Notes under the pieces: generated by a model
Database searches by the model: none
Told to the model about the DNA's origin: nothing
Seen by the model: only the letters and a program-made list of their open reading frames with translations
Program-made: the position numbers and the translations under genes
In this document: piece after piece, positions 42,257 to 52,005 of the stretch
How positions within the stretch are numbered: position 1 is the first letter of the stretch
How the letters are laid out: every line of letters starts with the position of its first letter
Assembly (NCBI RefSeq): GCF_000015825.1
Contig: NC_009051.1
Span: 2,164,695-2,228,694, forward strand
Length of the DNA stretch: 64,000 nt
Direction of reading: 5' to 3'
Source: Methanoculleus marisnigri JR1
GTDB taxonomy: Archaea; Halobacteriota; Methanomicrobia; Methanomicrobiales; Methanoculleaceae

Positions 42257-43848
42257 GATTCGATGTGGAAGAGTTCAAAAAGAGGGCGAGAGAGGACTTC
42301 GAGCATGCCTGGCACGAAGGGCCGTCGGTTCTGACACCGGCCGGGGTCTCCGGCCGGTACCCCCGGCTGAGGTACACCCGGGCGACACCGCACCCGATCT
42401 TCGAGATCGTGCAGCGGCTCCGCGAGACCTACCTCGCGATGGGGTTCGACGAGGCGATGAATCCCCTGATCGTCGAAGAATCGGATATCTACCGGCAGTT
42501 CGGTCCCGAAGCCATGGCCGTCCTCGACCGGGTCTTCTACCTCGGCGGGCTGCCCCGCCCGAACGTCGGGATTGCAAGAAAGCAGCTTGATGAGATCGAG
42601 GCCATCCTCGGCCGTGCAGTCTCCCCCGGCACCGAGGAGAAACTCCGCGAGACCCTTCACGGCTACAAGAAGGGAACGATCGACGGCGACGAACTGACGC
42701 ACGAACTCGCGGCCGTCCTCGAGGCAGACGACGCCGCCGTGGTGCATATCCTGGATGCGGTCTTCCCCGAGTTCCGGGAACTGGCGCCCGAGTCGTCGCG
42801 CAACACCCTCCGGAGCCACATGACGAGCGGCTGGTTCCTGACGCTCTCCTCCCTCTGGGAGAAGCGTCACCTCCCAATAAGGCTCTTCTCGGTCGACCGG
42901 TGTTTCCGGCGGGAGCAGGAGGAAGGCCCCACCCGCCTGATGGCCTACCACTCGGCCTCCTGCGTCGTCGCGGGCGAGGACGTCACCCTCGAAGAGGGCA
43001 AAGCCATCAGCGAGGCCCTCCTCTCGGCCTTCGGCTTTACGGAGTTCCGGTTCCAGCCCGACGAGAAGCGGTCGAAGTACTACATGCCCGAGACCCAGAC
43101 GGAGGTCTACGCCCGCCACCCGGTCCTCGGCTGGGTCGAGGTCGCCACCTTCGGCATCTACTCCCCCTCGGCGCTCGCGGAGTACGGGATCGGCGTGCCG
43201 GTGATGAACCTCGGCCTCGGGGTGGAGCGGCTCGCGATGATCGCCTACCAGTCAAACGACATCCGCCAGTTGACCCATCCGCAGTTCTTCCCGCAGGAGA
43301 TCTCCGACCGCGAGGTCGCCGGCGCCGTCCACCTCCGTGAGGAGCCGAGAACCGTTGCCGGGAAACGGATGGCGGAGGCGATCCGCGCTACGGCCGCCGA
43401 GCACGCAACCGCCCCCGGGCCCTGTGCGTTCACCGCCTGGAAGGGCGAGATCGCGGGAAGGGAGGTTGAAGTCATCGTCGAGGAGCCCGAGTCCAACACG
43501 AAACTCTGCGGTCCTGCCTGCGCAAACGAGGTCTTCGTCCACGACGGCTCGGTGCTCGGTGTCCCGGACATCGAGAAGTGGGCGACCGTCCGGCAGGAAG
43601 GCGTTTCCACCGGGATAACCTACCTCGACGCGGTATCGAGCCTCGCCGCCGCCCGGATCGAGGAAGCGGCACGGTGCGGTGAAGAGGCTCACGTCCAGGT
43701 GAAGATGTCGAAACTCCCCTCGGACGTCAACCTGCGCATCGAGGAGTACGCGATGCGGCACATCACCGACCACAACAAAAAGGTGGATCTCCGGGGCCCG
43801 GTCTTCCTGACGGTCAGGTCCGTCATCCCGGAGCAGCCGACTCGATAA
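42253..43848 (+). CDS. sepS: O-phosphoseryl-tRNA(Cys) synthetase
   Basis: Class II SepRS that charges tRNA-Cys with phosphoserine, later converted to Cys by SepCysS; restricted to methanogens and relatives. 531 residues. Motif 2 lies in [20 protein letters not shown] and motif 3 in [13 protein letters not shown], with the phosphoserine pocket segment [15 protein letters not shown]. The ATG is fixed by the ATGA overlap with taw1. Its 3' end overlaps the convergent trehalose gene by 26 bp. Confidence 0.96.
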   Translation: MRFDVEEFKKRAREDFEHAWHEGPSVLTPAGVSGRYPRLRYTRATPHPIFEIVQRLRETYLAMGFDEAMNPLIVEESDIYRQFGPEAMAVLDRVFYLGGLPRPNVGIARKQLDEIEAILGRAVSPGTEEKLRETLHGYKKGTIDGDELTHELAAVLEADDAAVVHILDAVFPEFRELAPESSRNTLRSHMTSGWFLTLSSLWEKRHLPIRLFSVDRCFRREQEEGPTRLMAYHSASCVVAGEDVTLEEGKAISEALLSAFGFTEFRFQPDEKRSKYYMPETQTEVYARHPVLGWVEVATFGIYSPSALAEYGIGVPVMNLGLGVERLAMIAYQSNDIRQLTHPQFFPQEISDREVAGAVHLREEPRTVAGKRMAEAIRATAAEHATAPGPCAFTAWKGEIAGREVEVIVEEPESNTKLCGPACANEVFVHDGSVLGVPDIEKWATVRQEGVSTGITYLDAVSSLAAARIEEAARCGEEAHVQVKMSKLPSDVNLRIEEYAMRHITDHNKKVDLRGPVFLTVRSVIPEQPTR

Positions 43849-46081
43849 GGCCCTTCTCTCGCCCCGGCCTCTCTTTTTTCCCGGAAACGCCTTTCTTATC
43901 GCACTCGATGCACCTCCGGAGCAGGGGCAGCACGTCCCGCTGGGCAACCAGGTTGAATCTGGCCCTGCTCGGGGCAAGTCCGACCTTGATCGAGTAGGCG
44001 TCCGGCGGCATCGCCTCGAAGAGATCTTCGTCGGTCCTGTCGTCTCCGATGGCGAGGATGAATTCCCAGGCGTGCCGGGAGACCCAGTTCAGCGCTGCTC
44101 TGCCCTTGTTGACGACATTGTTCTTGATCTCGATGACCTTGTTCCCGTCCATGACGCCGACGTTGAGGTTGGAAGTCAGGTGCAGCAGGTCGTCTTTGAG
44201 ATCTTTCGCCCGTTGCGCCCCGAGCAGCGGATCGGTTCTCCGGTAGTGCCAGACGAGAGAGTAGTCCTTCTCCTCGATGAAGGCGCCGGGCGTGCGATCC
44301 GTGTAGAGTTCGAGGAGCGGGTAGATCTCCCCTTTCCACTCGTCCGAGAGGGGCTCGGGCATCCGCCACTCCCCGGAGCGCTCTTTCACCCAGACGCCGT
44401 GCTCGGCGATGATCCCGATATCCAGCTCCCCGAACCAGTTGTCCAGCGTGGACCGGTCCCTGCCGCTGATCACCACCACCTCGTTTCCGGGCGTCCGGGA
44501 GAGAGACTTGAGCACCTCCCGGGTTGCGTCGCCGGGAACCGCCTTCTGCGGCCTTGCGGCGAACGGCACCAGGGTGCCGTCGTAGTCGAGGAGGAGGAGC
44601 CGGCCCTTGCCGGCAGCGTAGTCGGAGACCAGCTCGTCCCTGATGGCGGGGGTGACGATCTGTTCGGAGCGTTCGACCCGGACCGTCCGGGCGTCGCCGA
44701 GGCGTGTGAGGAAGTCGCCGACCCAGTGCTCGATGTCGTAGCGCATCAACCTCCTCTGCATCGTCCGGTTCCGCTCGATCTGCTCCTTCTCCGGCATGGC
44801 GAGCGCCGTCTCGATCGCCTCGATCACCGCGTCCCGGTCGTTCGGGTTGACGATGATCGCTTCGCCGAGTTCCTCGGCCGCACCCGCCATCTCGGAGAGG
44901 ATGAGGACGCCCGTGCCGTCGGTTCTCGTGGCGACGTACTCTTTTGCCATCAGGTTCATGCCGTCCCGGAGCGGCGTCACCAGGGCGACATCGGCGGCGC
45001 TGTAGAACGCCACCAGCGTCTCGAACGGGAGGAAGTTGTAGAAGTAGCGGACCGGAACCCAGTCGGTCGTCCCGTACTTCCCGTTGATCCGGCCGACGAG
45101 CTCGTCGATCCGTTTCTTCAACGTCTGGTAACTCCTGACGCCGGTCCTGGACGGGACGGCGACGAGGACGAGGGAGACCTTGCCCTGGTAATCCGGCTTC
45201 TTCTCGAGGAGCGCGTCGAACGCCTCGAGCCGGAGCGGGATACCCTTCGTGTAGTCCATACGATCGAAGGAGAGGATGATCTTGCGCTTCCCGTACATCT
45301 GCCGGATCCGGGTTATCTCCTTCTGGACGGGGGCACTGCCCGCGGAGTCGGCAAACCGGTGGTAATCGATCCCCATCGGGAAGAGGTCGGTTCGCACCAC
45401 CCGCGTGCCGGTTCTGACCTCCCCGAAGGTATGCTCGTAGCCGAGGAGACGCCGGACGCTGGAGAGGAAATGGCGGACGTAGCCATAGGTATGGAACCCG
45501 ATGAGGTCCGCTCCAAGGAGGCCGGAGAGGATCTCTTCCCTCCAGGGCAGGTGCCGGAAGACCTCGAACGACGGGAAGGGGATGTGGTGGAAGTAGCCGA
45601 TCTCGGCATCGGGGAGACGCTCCCGGAGCATCTGCGGGAGGAGCATCAGGTGATAGTCGTGGACCCAGATGGTGTCGTCGGGCCGGGCCACCTCCATCAC
45701 GGCGTCGCAGAACTTCTCGTTCACCCGCTGGTAGACCTGCCACGTCTTCGGGTCGTACTCTGCATGGAGGTTGAAGTAGTGGAGGAGCGGCCAGAGGGTG
45801 TTGTTGCAGAACCCGTCGTAGTAGTGCCGGATATCGTACGGGGAAAGGAAGACCGGATGGCACTGCTCTTTTCTGAGCACATCGACGATCCTCTCTTTCT
45901 CTTCGTTCTGCTGCTTCTGGATGTTTATCCCGGGCCAGCCGACCCAGAGGCTCTCGTAGGATTTGTAAAACGAACCGACCCCGGTGGCAAGGCCGCCGAC
46001 GCTCCGCTGGAGACGGAGATCGCCGTTTTTGCGGGATACGCTGATCGGAAGCCTGTTTGAGACTATCAGTAACCGTTTCAT
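43823..46081 (-). CDS. Bifunctional trehalose-6-phosphate synthase/phosphatase
   Basis: Fusion of OtsA and OtsB activities in 752 residues, making trehalose, a compatible solute and stress protectant. Residues 1-460 form the GT20 synthase ([54 protein letters not shown]). Residues 490-752 form the HAD phosphatase ([22 protein letters not shown]). The start at ATG 46081 is the conserved [12 protein letters not shown]; a longer frame upstream is not protein-like. Monocistronic, convergent with sepS. Confidence 0.95.
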   Translation of the reverse strand: MKRLLIVSNRLPISVSRKNGDLRLQRSVGGLATGVGSFYKSYESLWVGWPGINIQKQQNEEKERIVDVLRKEQCHPVFLSPYDIRHYYDGFCNNTLWPLLHYFNLHAEYDPKTWQVYQRVNEKFCDAVMEVARPDDTIWVHDYHLMLLPQMLRERLPDAEIGYFHHIPFPSFEVFRHLPWREEILSGLLGADLIGFHTYGYVRHFLSSVRRLLGYEHTFGEVRTGTRVVRTDLFPMGIDYHRFADSAGSAPVQKEITRIRQMYGKRKIILSFDRMDYTKGIPLRLEAFDALLEKKPDYQGKVSLVLVAVPSRTGVRSYQTLKKRIDELVGRINGKYGTTDWVPVRYFYNFLPFETLVAFYSAADVALVTPLRDGMNLMAKEYVATRTDGTGVLILSEMAGAAEELGEAIIVNPNDRDAVIEAIETALAMPEKEQIERNRTMQRRLMRYDIEHWVGDFLTRLGDARTVRVERSEQIVTPAIRDELVSDYAAGKGRLLLLDYDGTLVPFAARPQKAVPGDATREVLKSLSRTPGNEVVVISGRDRSTLDNWFGELDIGIIAEHGVWVKERSGEWRMPEPLSDEWKGEIYPLLELYTDRTPGAFIEEKDYSLVWHYRRTDPLLGAQRAKDLKDDLLHLTSNLNVGVMDGNKVIEIKNNVVNKGRAALNWVSRHAWEFILAIGDDRTDEDLFEAMPPDAYSIKVGLAPSRARFNLVAQRDVLPLLRRCIECDKKGVSGKKERPGREKGLIESAAPG

Positions 46082-46433
46082 GGTTCGACCCTGTTCACGA
46101 TAGGATATGATCAGCACCCAAAGAATCTCAACCAAAATTAAGGTTTTGGAGAAATCTCGAGAAATTGCAGACATCGAAGATCGGGAAGTCAACCCTTCTC
46201 CCCGGCTCCGCCGTTCCCCGGAGACACCATGCATACCGTGCACGCCCGAACGCGGCGATCCCGCCGGGGCATCCGCGGCAGCGGGGGCGTTTCAGGACGC
46301 TAATTCCCCGGAAACGTGATCAGGGCAGGTATTTACGGCCTACCCGGCGTCTCGTCCCCGGAGCCTGACCGCTCAAGACCGATAAAGTTATATTTTTCTA
46401 ACACCATGTTAGATATACATAACTGGTGCAACG
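46082..46433. other. Divergent intergenic region; promoters only
   Basis: About 350 bp. Near the trehalose gene is CCAAAA-TTAAGG-TTTTGG (46132-46149), a small dyad 50-70 bp upstream of its ATG, with AT-rich sequence around it. The DUF2178 promoter and operator lie at 46388-46413. The middle part (46200-46380) is GC-rich and shows nothing recognisable. Confidence 0.5.
46388..46413 (+). promoter_or_regulatory. Promoter with operator-like dyad TCTAACA-cca-TGTTAGA
   Basis: TTATATTTTT (46388-46397) is the TATA box; the 7-bp perfect arms TCTAACA (46397-46403) and TGTTAGA (46407-46413) begin at its downstream edge, before the predicted transcription start near 46417. This is the classic place for a repressor. 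The XRE regulator encoded two genes on is the obvious candidate (autoregulation, inference). Confidence 0.55.
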
Positions 46434-46820
46434 ATGAAGAGACGTTATGCGGTTCAGATTGCGGCGGGAGCGGTTCTCGGCGCTGCAGGTATCCTCCTCC
46501 CGTTCCTCGTAGACAGGACGGAGGCGCTCTCCTCGCTTATGGTGACGATCGGTCTCGTGATCCTCGCGGTGGCCGTGGTCCGGCACTGGAGGTTCCGGGA
46601 CGGGCCGGAGAGAGACGAGCGGACGCAGAAGATCGGGGCATACGGCATCTCCTACTCCTGGCTTCTCACCATCGTCTTCCTCGCGCTCCTCTTCTGGGTG
46701 GACTATCTCGGCGTGGTCGCCCTCACGGTCGAGGGCGTGCTGCTCTCCGCCATCCTGCTGATGGGGCTCTCCGCACGGCTATTCCAGTGGTACCTCTTCC
46801 GGCAGGGGGACGTGGCGTGA
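46434..46820 (+). CDS. DUF2178-like membrane protein
   Basis: A 128-residue protein with four predicted transmembrane helices in two hairpins, separated by a charged loop ([20 protein letters not shown]) containing the ERDER-T-I-G signature of DUF2178. In many prokaryotes this family is paired with a small XRE regulator, as here. Function unknown; perhaps a membrane sensor or a self-controlled stress protein. Confidence 0.82.
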   Translation: MKRRYAVQIAAGAVLGAAGILLPFLVDRTEALSSLMVTIGLVILAVAVVRHWRFRDGPERDERTQKIGAYGISYSWLLTIVFLALLFWVDYLGVVALTVEGVLLSAILLMGLSARLFQWYLFRQGDVA

Positions 46821-46869
46821 GGCCGACGAACGCCATCGGACGGCGCCTGCTCCGGGAGGGGGACGCCGG

Positions 46870-47076
46870 GTGAAGACCCGGATCCGGGAACTCCGGGCGA
46901 AGGCGGGGATTACCCAGGAGGAACTGGCGCAGCAGGTCGGGGTCAGGAGGGAGACGATCGTCTTCCTCGAGAAGGGGAAGTACAACCCCTCCCTGAAACT
47001 CGCCTACAAAGTGGCCCACACGCTCGGCTCCACCATCGAGGAGGTCTTCACCTTCGAGGAAGAGGATCTGGCATGA
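46870..47076 (+). CDS. XRE-family transcriptional regulator (68 aa)
   Basis: A single helix-turn-helix domain: [20 protein letters not shown] for helices 1-2 and [20 protein letters not shown] for the recognition helix and wing-like end, then an acidic tail. GTG start at 46870 after GGGAGGGGG. Cro/CI-like proteins of this size bind DNA as dimers. Likely repressor of the DUF2178 promoter (inference). Confidence 0.88.
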   Translation: MKTRIRELRAKAGITQEELAQQVGVRRETIVFLEKGKYNPSLKLAYKVAHTLGSTIEEVFTFEEEDLA

Positions 47077-47299
47077 CCGTATCATACGGGTGGCTGCACG
47101 ATGGATTACGACACGAGGGTGACGAACTGCGAAAAAAGATATTGGGGGCAGTTTCTAATGTCTGAAACAGGACATACAAAAACATTTTGCTTCTTTATTT
47201 CCGATATATTGCTCCTGATTTGCAAAAAAACATAATTTAAGACCCGTATAGAACATTCGCATTTTTATTAACCGGTAAACATACAATCAAGAAATATAC

Positions 47300-48427
47300 T
47301 CACTTTTCGGGATGTGCGCGGTATGGAGGAAGTATTTTTTCATCACCCTCCGGATCGGTCTTGATATTTTCCGTCCCCCCGCCCCTTCCCGGCGGGGACC
47401 GGCACGGTGCCGCACCGCCCCCGTCATCTCCCCGGAGAAGCGCGAAGAGCCGGGCAAGCGAGACGATATCCTGCCGGTTATGTTCCACGACCGGGACAAG
47501 CGGCCCGGGACTTCCGGTCCGGCGGTAGGTCTCGTAGAACTCCGGCACCATCCGGCTCGGGACGTCGTCCGCCCGGGCGACGCCGAGAACCCCCGTCTCG
47601 AGCGCACCAAGCCTGCAGGAGGGGAGCGATCCCCTCCACCGCCGGCGTGCGAAGTGGAGAACGTCGAAGTGAGGAACGGCGAGGTCTGCCGGGATGCCGT
47701 GGCAGGCGAGCCTATCCCGGATGTAGGGGACGTCGAACGCCCGGCCGTTGAAGGTGACGAGGGCCGAGCCCTCCGCCTCCAGGTCGGGCAGGACGGCGGC
47801 GAGCGCCGCTCCCTCTTCTTCGGCCGACCTCGAGAGATACTGGCGGACGGCGATCGACCCGCCGCTTACCCTGGCGAGGCCGATGAGGATGATCGGCCGT
47901 GAAAAGAGCCCCAGCGTCTCGATGTCGAGAAAGACGAAATCTTCGGGTGCGTGGAGCCGGCTGGCCTCGAGGAGGAGCGGATCGCTCCTTCGCCGCCGCC
48001 GCTCGATCTCTCCCACGAGATCGCGGGCGTCCCCTTCCGCTATCGAATCGAGGAGCCGTGCGGCATCACGGCGGTAGCGAGGGTGCCTCATAAGATCGGC
48101 GACCGACCGGCAGCCCCGTCCCTCCAGCCGCCGCCGGGTCGCTTCGCCTATGCCGCGGACCAGGGTGAGGTCGCCGAGGAGGGCCGCTGCCGCCCGGTCG
48201 GGGTCCCGGGCATCGAGGCTCATGGGGCTTTCGGACTCGATGACGTAGCACGTCCCGGAAAGGCACACCGTTTCACGGCCGCAAAAGACGTCTTCAAGCG
48301 CCCGGCCCCGGTATCCGGCGACGAGGTCGTCCCGGAGCCTCCGGGCTTCCTCGTCGCCGGAACGGCTGATGAACGGCGACCGGATGCCCGGGGCGTACCT
48401 CCCTCTCAGGTTAAACGCGCGAACCAT
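47300..48427 (-). CDS. RNase H-fold 3'-5' exonuclease-like protein (YprB type)
   Basis: A DnaQ/RNase H-like nuclease domain at the C-terminal half: FVFLDIETLGLFSRPIILIG (DxE), VTFNGRAFDVPYI and VVEHNRQDIVSLARL (catalytic Asp residues). The N-terminal half has a helix-hairpin-helix-like TLVRGIGEATRRRLEGRGC segment for DNA binding. 375 residues from ATG 48427 (MVRAFNLRGRYAPG); codon 1 at 48460 is an alternative. The C-terminal 40 residues are low complexity. Probably a single-strand DNA or RNA exonuclease in repair. Confidence 0.82.
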   Translation of the reverse strand: MVRAFNLRGRYAPGIRSPFISRSGDEEARRLRDDLVAGYRGRALEDVFCGRETVCLSGTCYVIESESPMSLDARDPDRAAAALLGDLTLVRGIGEATRRRLEGRGCRSVADLMRHPRYRRDAARLLDSIAEGDARDLVGEIERRRRRSDPLLLEASRLHAPEDFVFLDIETLGLFSRPIILIGLARVSGGSIAVRQYLSRSAEEEGAALAAVLPDLEAEGSALVTFNGRAFDVPYIRDRLACHGIPADLAVPHFDVLHFARRRWRGSLPSCRLGALETGVLGVARADDVPSRMVPEFYETYRRTGSPGPLVPVVEHNRQDIVSLARLFALLRGDDGGGAAPCRSPPGRGGGTENIKTDPEGDEKILPPYRAHPEK

Positions 48428-48512
48428 TCTTCCGGCAGAGGGTTTGCACTCCGCCCGCATTCAAGATACCCACCGCACGGTGAAAGTGAACGGGGGGGCG
48501 TGCCCTCCCGCG

Positions 48513-49013
48513 TCACTGCCGTGCAGGCCTCACCACGATCGAGCACGCTTCGTCGCCGGCACAGATGGCGCTCCGGTACTTCGGGGCGTAGTCCCGGTTC
48601 AGGCCGGGTATCGCGGCGTTCGTGTAGGCATGACAGGCGTTGCAGGCAGTGAGCGGGTTCTCCCCCAGTTCTTTTGCCCGGGCGGTCATCGCGCATCCCC
48701 TGACGGTCAGAACCGCCTCTCCCGGAGCCGAGTCCCGGACCTCGTACCGGTATTCCGGCCCGAAGAGCAACTTCGTCGCCGCCGCAAACGCCTCCGCAAC
48801 CTCCCGTGCGTTCCCGAGCGGCATCCCGAAAGCACGGGCTATGACGCCCGCTTCCCGGCCCTGCTCCCGCCAGACCGCACGCTCGACCTCGTTGTAGAGG
48901 TGGTCGTCGGCGCCGTCCCTGATGACTCTCCGGTAGGCAAGCGGCAGCGCGGAGACCTCCCGGGCGGCGAGTTTCCAGCGTACGTCCACCGGTATCCGTT
49001 CGAATGCATCCAT
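48513..49013 (-). CDS. Cysteine-rich conserved hypothetical protein
   Basis: A 166-residue protein whose C-terminal half concentrates cysteines: RGCAMTARAKELG, CNACHAYTNAAI and ICAGDEACSIVV. The N-terminal half is helical. The GD-x-x-C ending recalls the L-2-amino-thiazoline-4-carboxylic acid hydrolase-like or DUF6125 families, at low certainty. The ATG at 49013 follows a GAGGGG-like element. Same strand as the exonuclease. Confidence 0.6.
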   Translation of the reverse strand: MDAFERIPVDVRWKLAAREVSALPLAYRRVIRDGADDHLYNEVERAVWREQGREAGVIARAFGMPLGNAREVAEAFAAATKLLFGPEYRYEVRDSAPGEAVLTVRGCAMTARAKELGENPLTACNACHAYTNAAIPGLNRDYAPKYRSAICAGDEACSIVVRPARQ

Positions 49014-49145
49014 ATCCTCATCCCCTCCTCATGGCGGTTTTCAGATCGGGGCCGGGTACACCTGCAACCCCATGAAGGTTCTTACGGATGTTCCGCCCCT
49101 CCCGGACACCGCATAAATACTCCCACGGACAACAGAAGGAGAGAC

Positions 49146-49757
49146 ATGAAGGTAGGAGCAGTCCTGATCGACATCGACGGCGTCCTCTACGTCGGCGACC
49201 GACCTGTCGCCGGCGCCGCACACCTGCGGGAAGGGGGTCGGACCCGGTGCTTTCTCCTCACCACCCCCGACGCCCGGACGGACTTCGAGGAGGCCGGCAT
49301 CACGGCCGTGGAGGAGGGGGCCGATGCGGTCGTGGTCGCCGATGCGGGGGACTGCCTCACCTACGAGTGCCTGAACCGGGCATTCCGCCTCCTCATAGGT
49401 GGTGCGGACCTCGTCGCGCTCGAGAAGGACCGGTACTGGATGGGGGCGGACGGGCTGATGCTCTCCGCCGGCCCCTTCGTTACCGCGCTCGAATACGCCG
49501 CCGGGAAAGAGGCGGAGGTGATCGGGAAACCCTCCCCGGCGTTCTTCCTCCGGGCGCTCCGGGATATCGGGGCGGAGCCCGGGGAGGCGGCGATGGTCGG
49601 CGACGATATCGTCACCGATATCGGCGGCGCCCGGGCCTGCGGGATGAAGGGCATCCTGGTAAAGACCGGCAAGTACCGGGAAGAGACGGTCCGCCACTCA
49701 GGCATCACACCGGACCTCGTCATCGACTCGCTCGCGGACCTCCCGGAGTATATCTGA
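49146..49757 (+). CDS. HAD-IIA phosphatase homologue lacking motif II
   Basis: 203 residues, against about 257 for the HDHD2/NagD-like relatives it closely resembles. Motif I (LIDIDGVLYVGD), the cap (LNRAFRLLIGGADLVAL, FVTALEYA), motif III lysine (IGKPSPAFF) and motif IV (VGDDIVTDIGGA) are all present. About 50 residues between VAGAAHLREGG and RTRCFLLTT are missing, including the Ser/Thr-Asn motif II. The frame is otherwise intact, suggesting an in-frame deletion. Activity is doubtful. It is followed 4 bp later by a lipoprotein gene. Confidence 0.82.
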   Translation: MKVGAVLIDIDGVLYVGDRPVAGAAHLREGGRTRCFLLTTPDARTDFEEAGITAVEEGADAVVVADAGDCLTYECLNRAFRLLIGGADLVALEKDRYWMGADGLMLSAGPFVTALEYAAGKEAEVIGKPSPAFFLRALRDIGAEPGEAAMVGDDIVTDIGGARACGMKGILVKTGKYREETVRHSGITPDLVIDSLADLPEYI

Positions 49758-49761
49758 TCCG

Positions 49762-50865
49762 ATGCGGCGACAAATCCTCATCGCGTTCGCCCTCGCCACC
49801 GTGATCCTCGCGGCCGGGTGCCTGGGCGGCCTCCTCCATCCTGCGGCCGTCCCACCGGCGATCGTGCCGGTCGAGGGGGCGGCCCCGGGAGAGGTGCCGG
49901 TCTACACCTTCCCCTTCGGGGACGGGGAGGAGACGATCCGGATCGAGCCCGACCCGGCGGTCTACGCCGGTGCGAAAGAGGCAGACAGGCAACTCTACCT
50001 CTATGAAGACCTCGCGAAAGAGGAGTGGATCCCGATCTATTACCTGGCGTTCGTCAACGACTCCCACCAGGAGCCCTTCTATACCGACCTGCTCGCGACT
50101 CTCCGCGAGATCCGGGACCGGGAAGAACTCGACGACGACCGCTACCTCGAACTGATCGCGGCGTTCGTGCAGTCAATCCCCTACAGTACCGATGCCTCGA
50201 TGACCGAACCGAAGTTCCCGATCGAGACCTACGTGGACGCCGAGGGTGACTGCGACGACAAAAGCCTCCTCCTCGCCGGGCTCCTCGCACGGGAAGGTTA
50301 CGGGGTCGCGCTCCTCTACTTCGGGGAGGAGAAGCACATGGCCGTCGGGGTGAAGAGCGCCGGGTGCCGCTACCGGAACACAACGTATGCCTACATCGAG
50401 ACCACGAACAGAAGTTACGTCGGCATCCCGCCTGCGGCGCTCGCGGACGGAACGATTCTCTCCTCCGATCCGCTCGTGATACAGGTCGGGGACGGAGACG
50501 GACTCTATGCGGCCTGTGAGGAGATTAAGACGATCGAACGCGCCCTCTCCGCATCCCGCGATCGGGTCGATGAACTCGAAGAGGAACTTACCGTGCGCAC
50601 CCGCGAGCTCGAAGCTGACCGGAAGGCTCTCACGGCCCTGGACTCAAAGATGGCCGATCTCTTCCGGTCGGGAAAGACCGGGGAGTACAACCGGCTCGTC
50701 ACGGAATACAACAGGATGGCCGGCGACTACAACGAAGCGATAGACGCCTACAACGTCATGCTCGATGAGGCGGAGGCCGCCGTGAACCTCCACAACCACC
50801 TCGTCGGCAACGCCCACGACCGACCCGGGTCGTACCTCCGGGCCCGTGAATATCTCACGGGGTGA
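49762..50865 (+). CDS. Transglutaminase-like lipoprotein with coiled-coil tail
   Basis: A 367-residue exported protein. Lipobox LAAGC (C20). The papain-like core has the triad candidates C164 (EGDCDDKSLLLAGLL), H192 (KHMAVGV) and E213 (YAYIETTN). Residues 250-345 form a charged coiled coil (RDRVDELEEELTVRTRELEA). Probably a cell-surface peptidase or protein cross-linker; substrate unknown. Possibly co-transcribed with the HAD-IIA gene. Confidence 0.82.
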   Translation: MRRQILIAFALATVILAAGCLGGLLHPAAVPPAIVPVEGAAPGEVPVYTFPFGDGEETIRIEPDPAVYAGAKEADRQLYLYEDLAKEEWIPIYYLAFVNDSHQEPFYTDLLATLREIRDREELDDDRYLELIAAFVQSIPYSTDASMTEPKFPIETYVDAEGDCDDKSLLLAGLLAREGYGVALLYFGEEKHMAVGVKSAGCRYRNTTYAYIETTNRSYVGIPPAALADGTILSSDPLVIQVGDGDGLYAACEEIKTIERALSASRDRVDELEEELTVRTRELEADRKALTALDSKMADLFRSGKTGEYNRLVTEYNRMAGDYNEAIDAYNVMLDEAEAAVNLHNHLVGNAHDRPGSYLRAREYLTG

Positions 50866-51273
50866 CCGGCTGTTCCCGGACCTACGCGTGGCTCTCTGCC
50901 TCGAGAAAGGTGCGGTTCCCGGGGGACCTGGAGGCGAAGTACACCGTCTTACGCATCTGGCTCCGCCGAACAACGGTCGGATACCGGGCGGCCCGCTCGG
51001 CGAGACAGGCAAACGTGGTGAATGCAGATTGTTCCATACAAGAAACGGCGTGAGGGCGTTACTTAACCGTAGGCCGCGTGCGGGGTGAAAGTGAACCGCC
51101 GCGATTCCGTCTCCAATCCCAACCCCATTTCGATTGGGCGGCAACCCATACCAGCAAATACCCCAAAGCACCGCCAGACCGGCGTCGTTCGACCTCCCTC
51201 CGGCCGAAACGAGAACTGTTCCGTTGGCAAGTGTTAATGTATCCCCTGACAAATACATGGAACGGAGTGCCGT
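50866..51273. other. Intergenic region upstream of sufC
   Basis: About 400 bp. The first 200 bp include an open stretch with unusual Arg-rich composition that I cannot call a gene; it might be decayed coding sequence. Near sufC, GTTAATGTATCC (about 51234) is the best TATA candidate, 30-40 bp before the ATG. Nothing else recognised. Confidence 0.5.
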
Positions 51274-52005
51274 ATGCTGGATATCAGTGATTTGCACGTG
51301 GAAGTGGATGGCACCGAGAAGCTCCACGACATCAACCTCCATATCGGGCAGGGGGAGACCCATATCCTGATGGGGCCGAACGGCTCGGGAAAGAGCACGC
51401 TGCTCAAAGCCATCATGGGATTCGGCGGCTACACGATCACGTCCGGGTCCATCGTTTTTAAGGGAACGGATATCACCAGGATGCCGATCCACGAGCGCGC
51501 CCATCTCGGGATCGGCATGATGTTTCAGCACCCGCCCGCGATATCAGGGCTGAAACTCGGAAAACTCCTCACCGCCACGTCACATCTCGGCAACGACGCG
51601 CTAGAGGCGCTCGCGCAGACGGTCAACATGGAGCACTTTCTCGCCCGGGACACCAACGTCGGGTTCTCCGGCGGCGAGATCAAACGGAGCGAGGTCCTGC
51701 AACTGAAGGTCCAGCAGCCCGATTTCCTCATGCTGGACGAGCCGGAGAGCGGCGTCGACCTCGAGAATATGGGCCTGATGGGCAAAGAGATCGCGAACCT
51801 CCTCGAAAAGGACGTCCATATCGTCAACCGCCGCAAGAGCGGCCTCATCATCACCCACACCGGCTACATCCTCGACTACCTCGAGGCCGACCAGGGACAC
51901 GTGCTGATCGACGGCCGGATCCGGTGCCACGGGAACCCCCGCGAGATCCTGCGCGTGGTCAAAGAGAAAGGATACGGAGAGTGTATGCGTTGCAAACAGA
52001 TGTAG
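51274..52005 (+). CDS. sufC: Fe-S cluster assembly ATPase SufC
   Basis: ABC-type ATPase of the SUF scaffold, 243 residues. Walker A GPNGSGKST, signature FSGGEIKRSE (GE in place of GQ as in SufC) and Walker B LMLDEPESGVDLENM are typical. With the adjacent sufB it forms the minimal two-gene SUF (SmsCB) of methanogens, with no sufA/S/E/D nearby. Its 3' end overlaps sufB by 16 bp. Confidence 0.95.
   Translation: MLDISDLHVEVDGTEKLHDINLHIGQGETHILMGPNGSGKSTLLKAIMGFGGYTITSGSIVFKGTDITRMPIHERAHLGIGMMFQHPPAISGLKLGKLLTATSHLGNDALEALAQTVNMEHFLARDTNVGFSGGEIKRSEVLQLKVQQPDFLMLDEPESGVDLENMGLMGKEIANLLEKDVHIVNRRKSGLIITHTGYILDYLEADQGHVLIDGRIRCHGNPREILRVVKEKGYGECMRCKQM

Noticed and set aside
43896..46060. Long open frames on both strands within the trehalose synthase/phosphatase gene
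   Set aside because: Shadows of the real frame in high-GC DNA; no motifs or ribosome binding sites.
50862..51053. 63-codon frame upstream of sufC
   Set aside because: Arg-rich with no recognisable domain and overlapping the lipoprotein stop region; not convincing as a gene or as a transposase remnant.
48479..51096. GGTGAAAGTGAAC occurring at 48479 and 51084
   Set aside because: Two copies of a 13-mer in 64 kb are expected by chance; no shared context.
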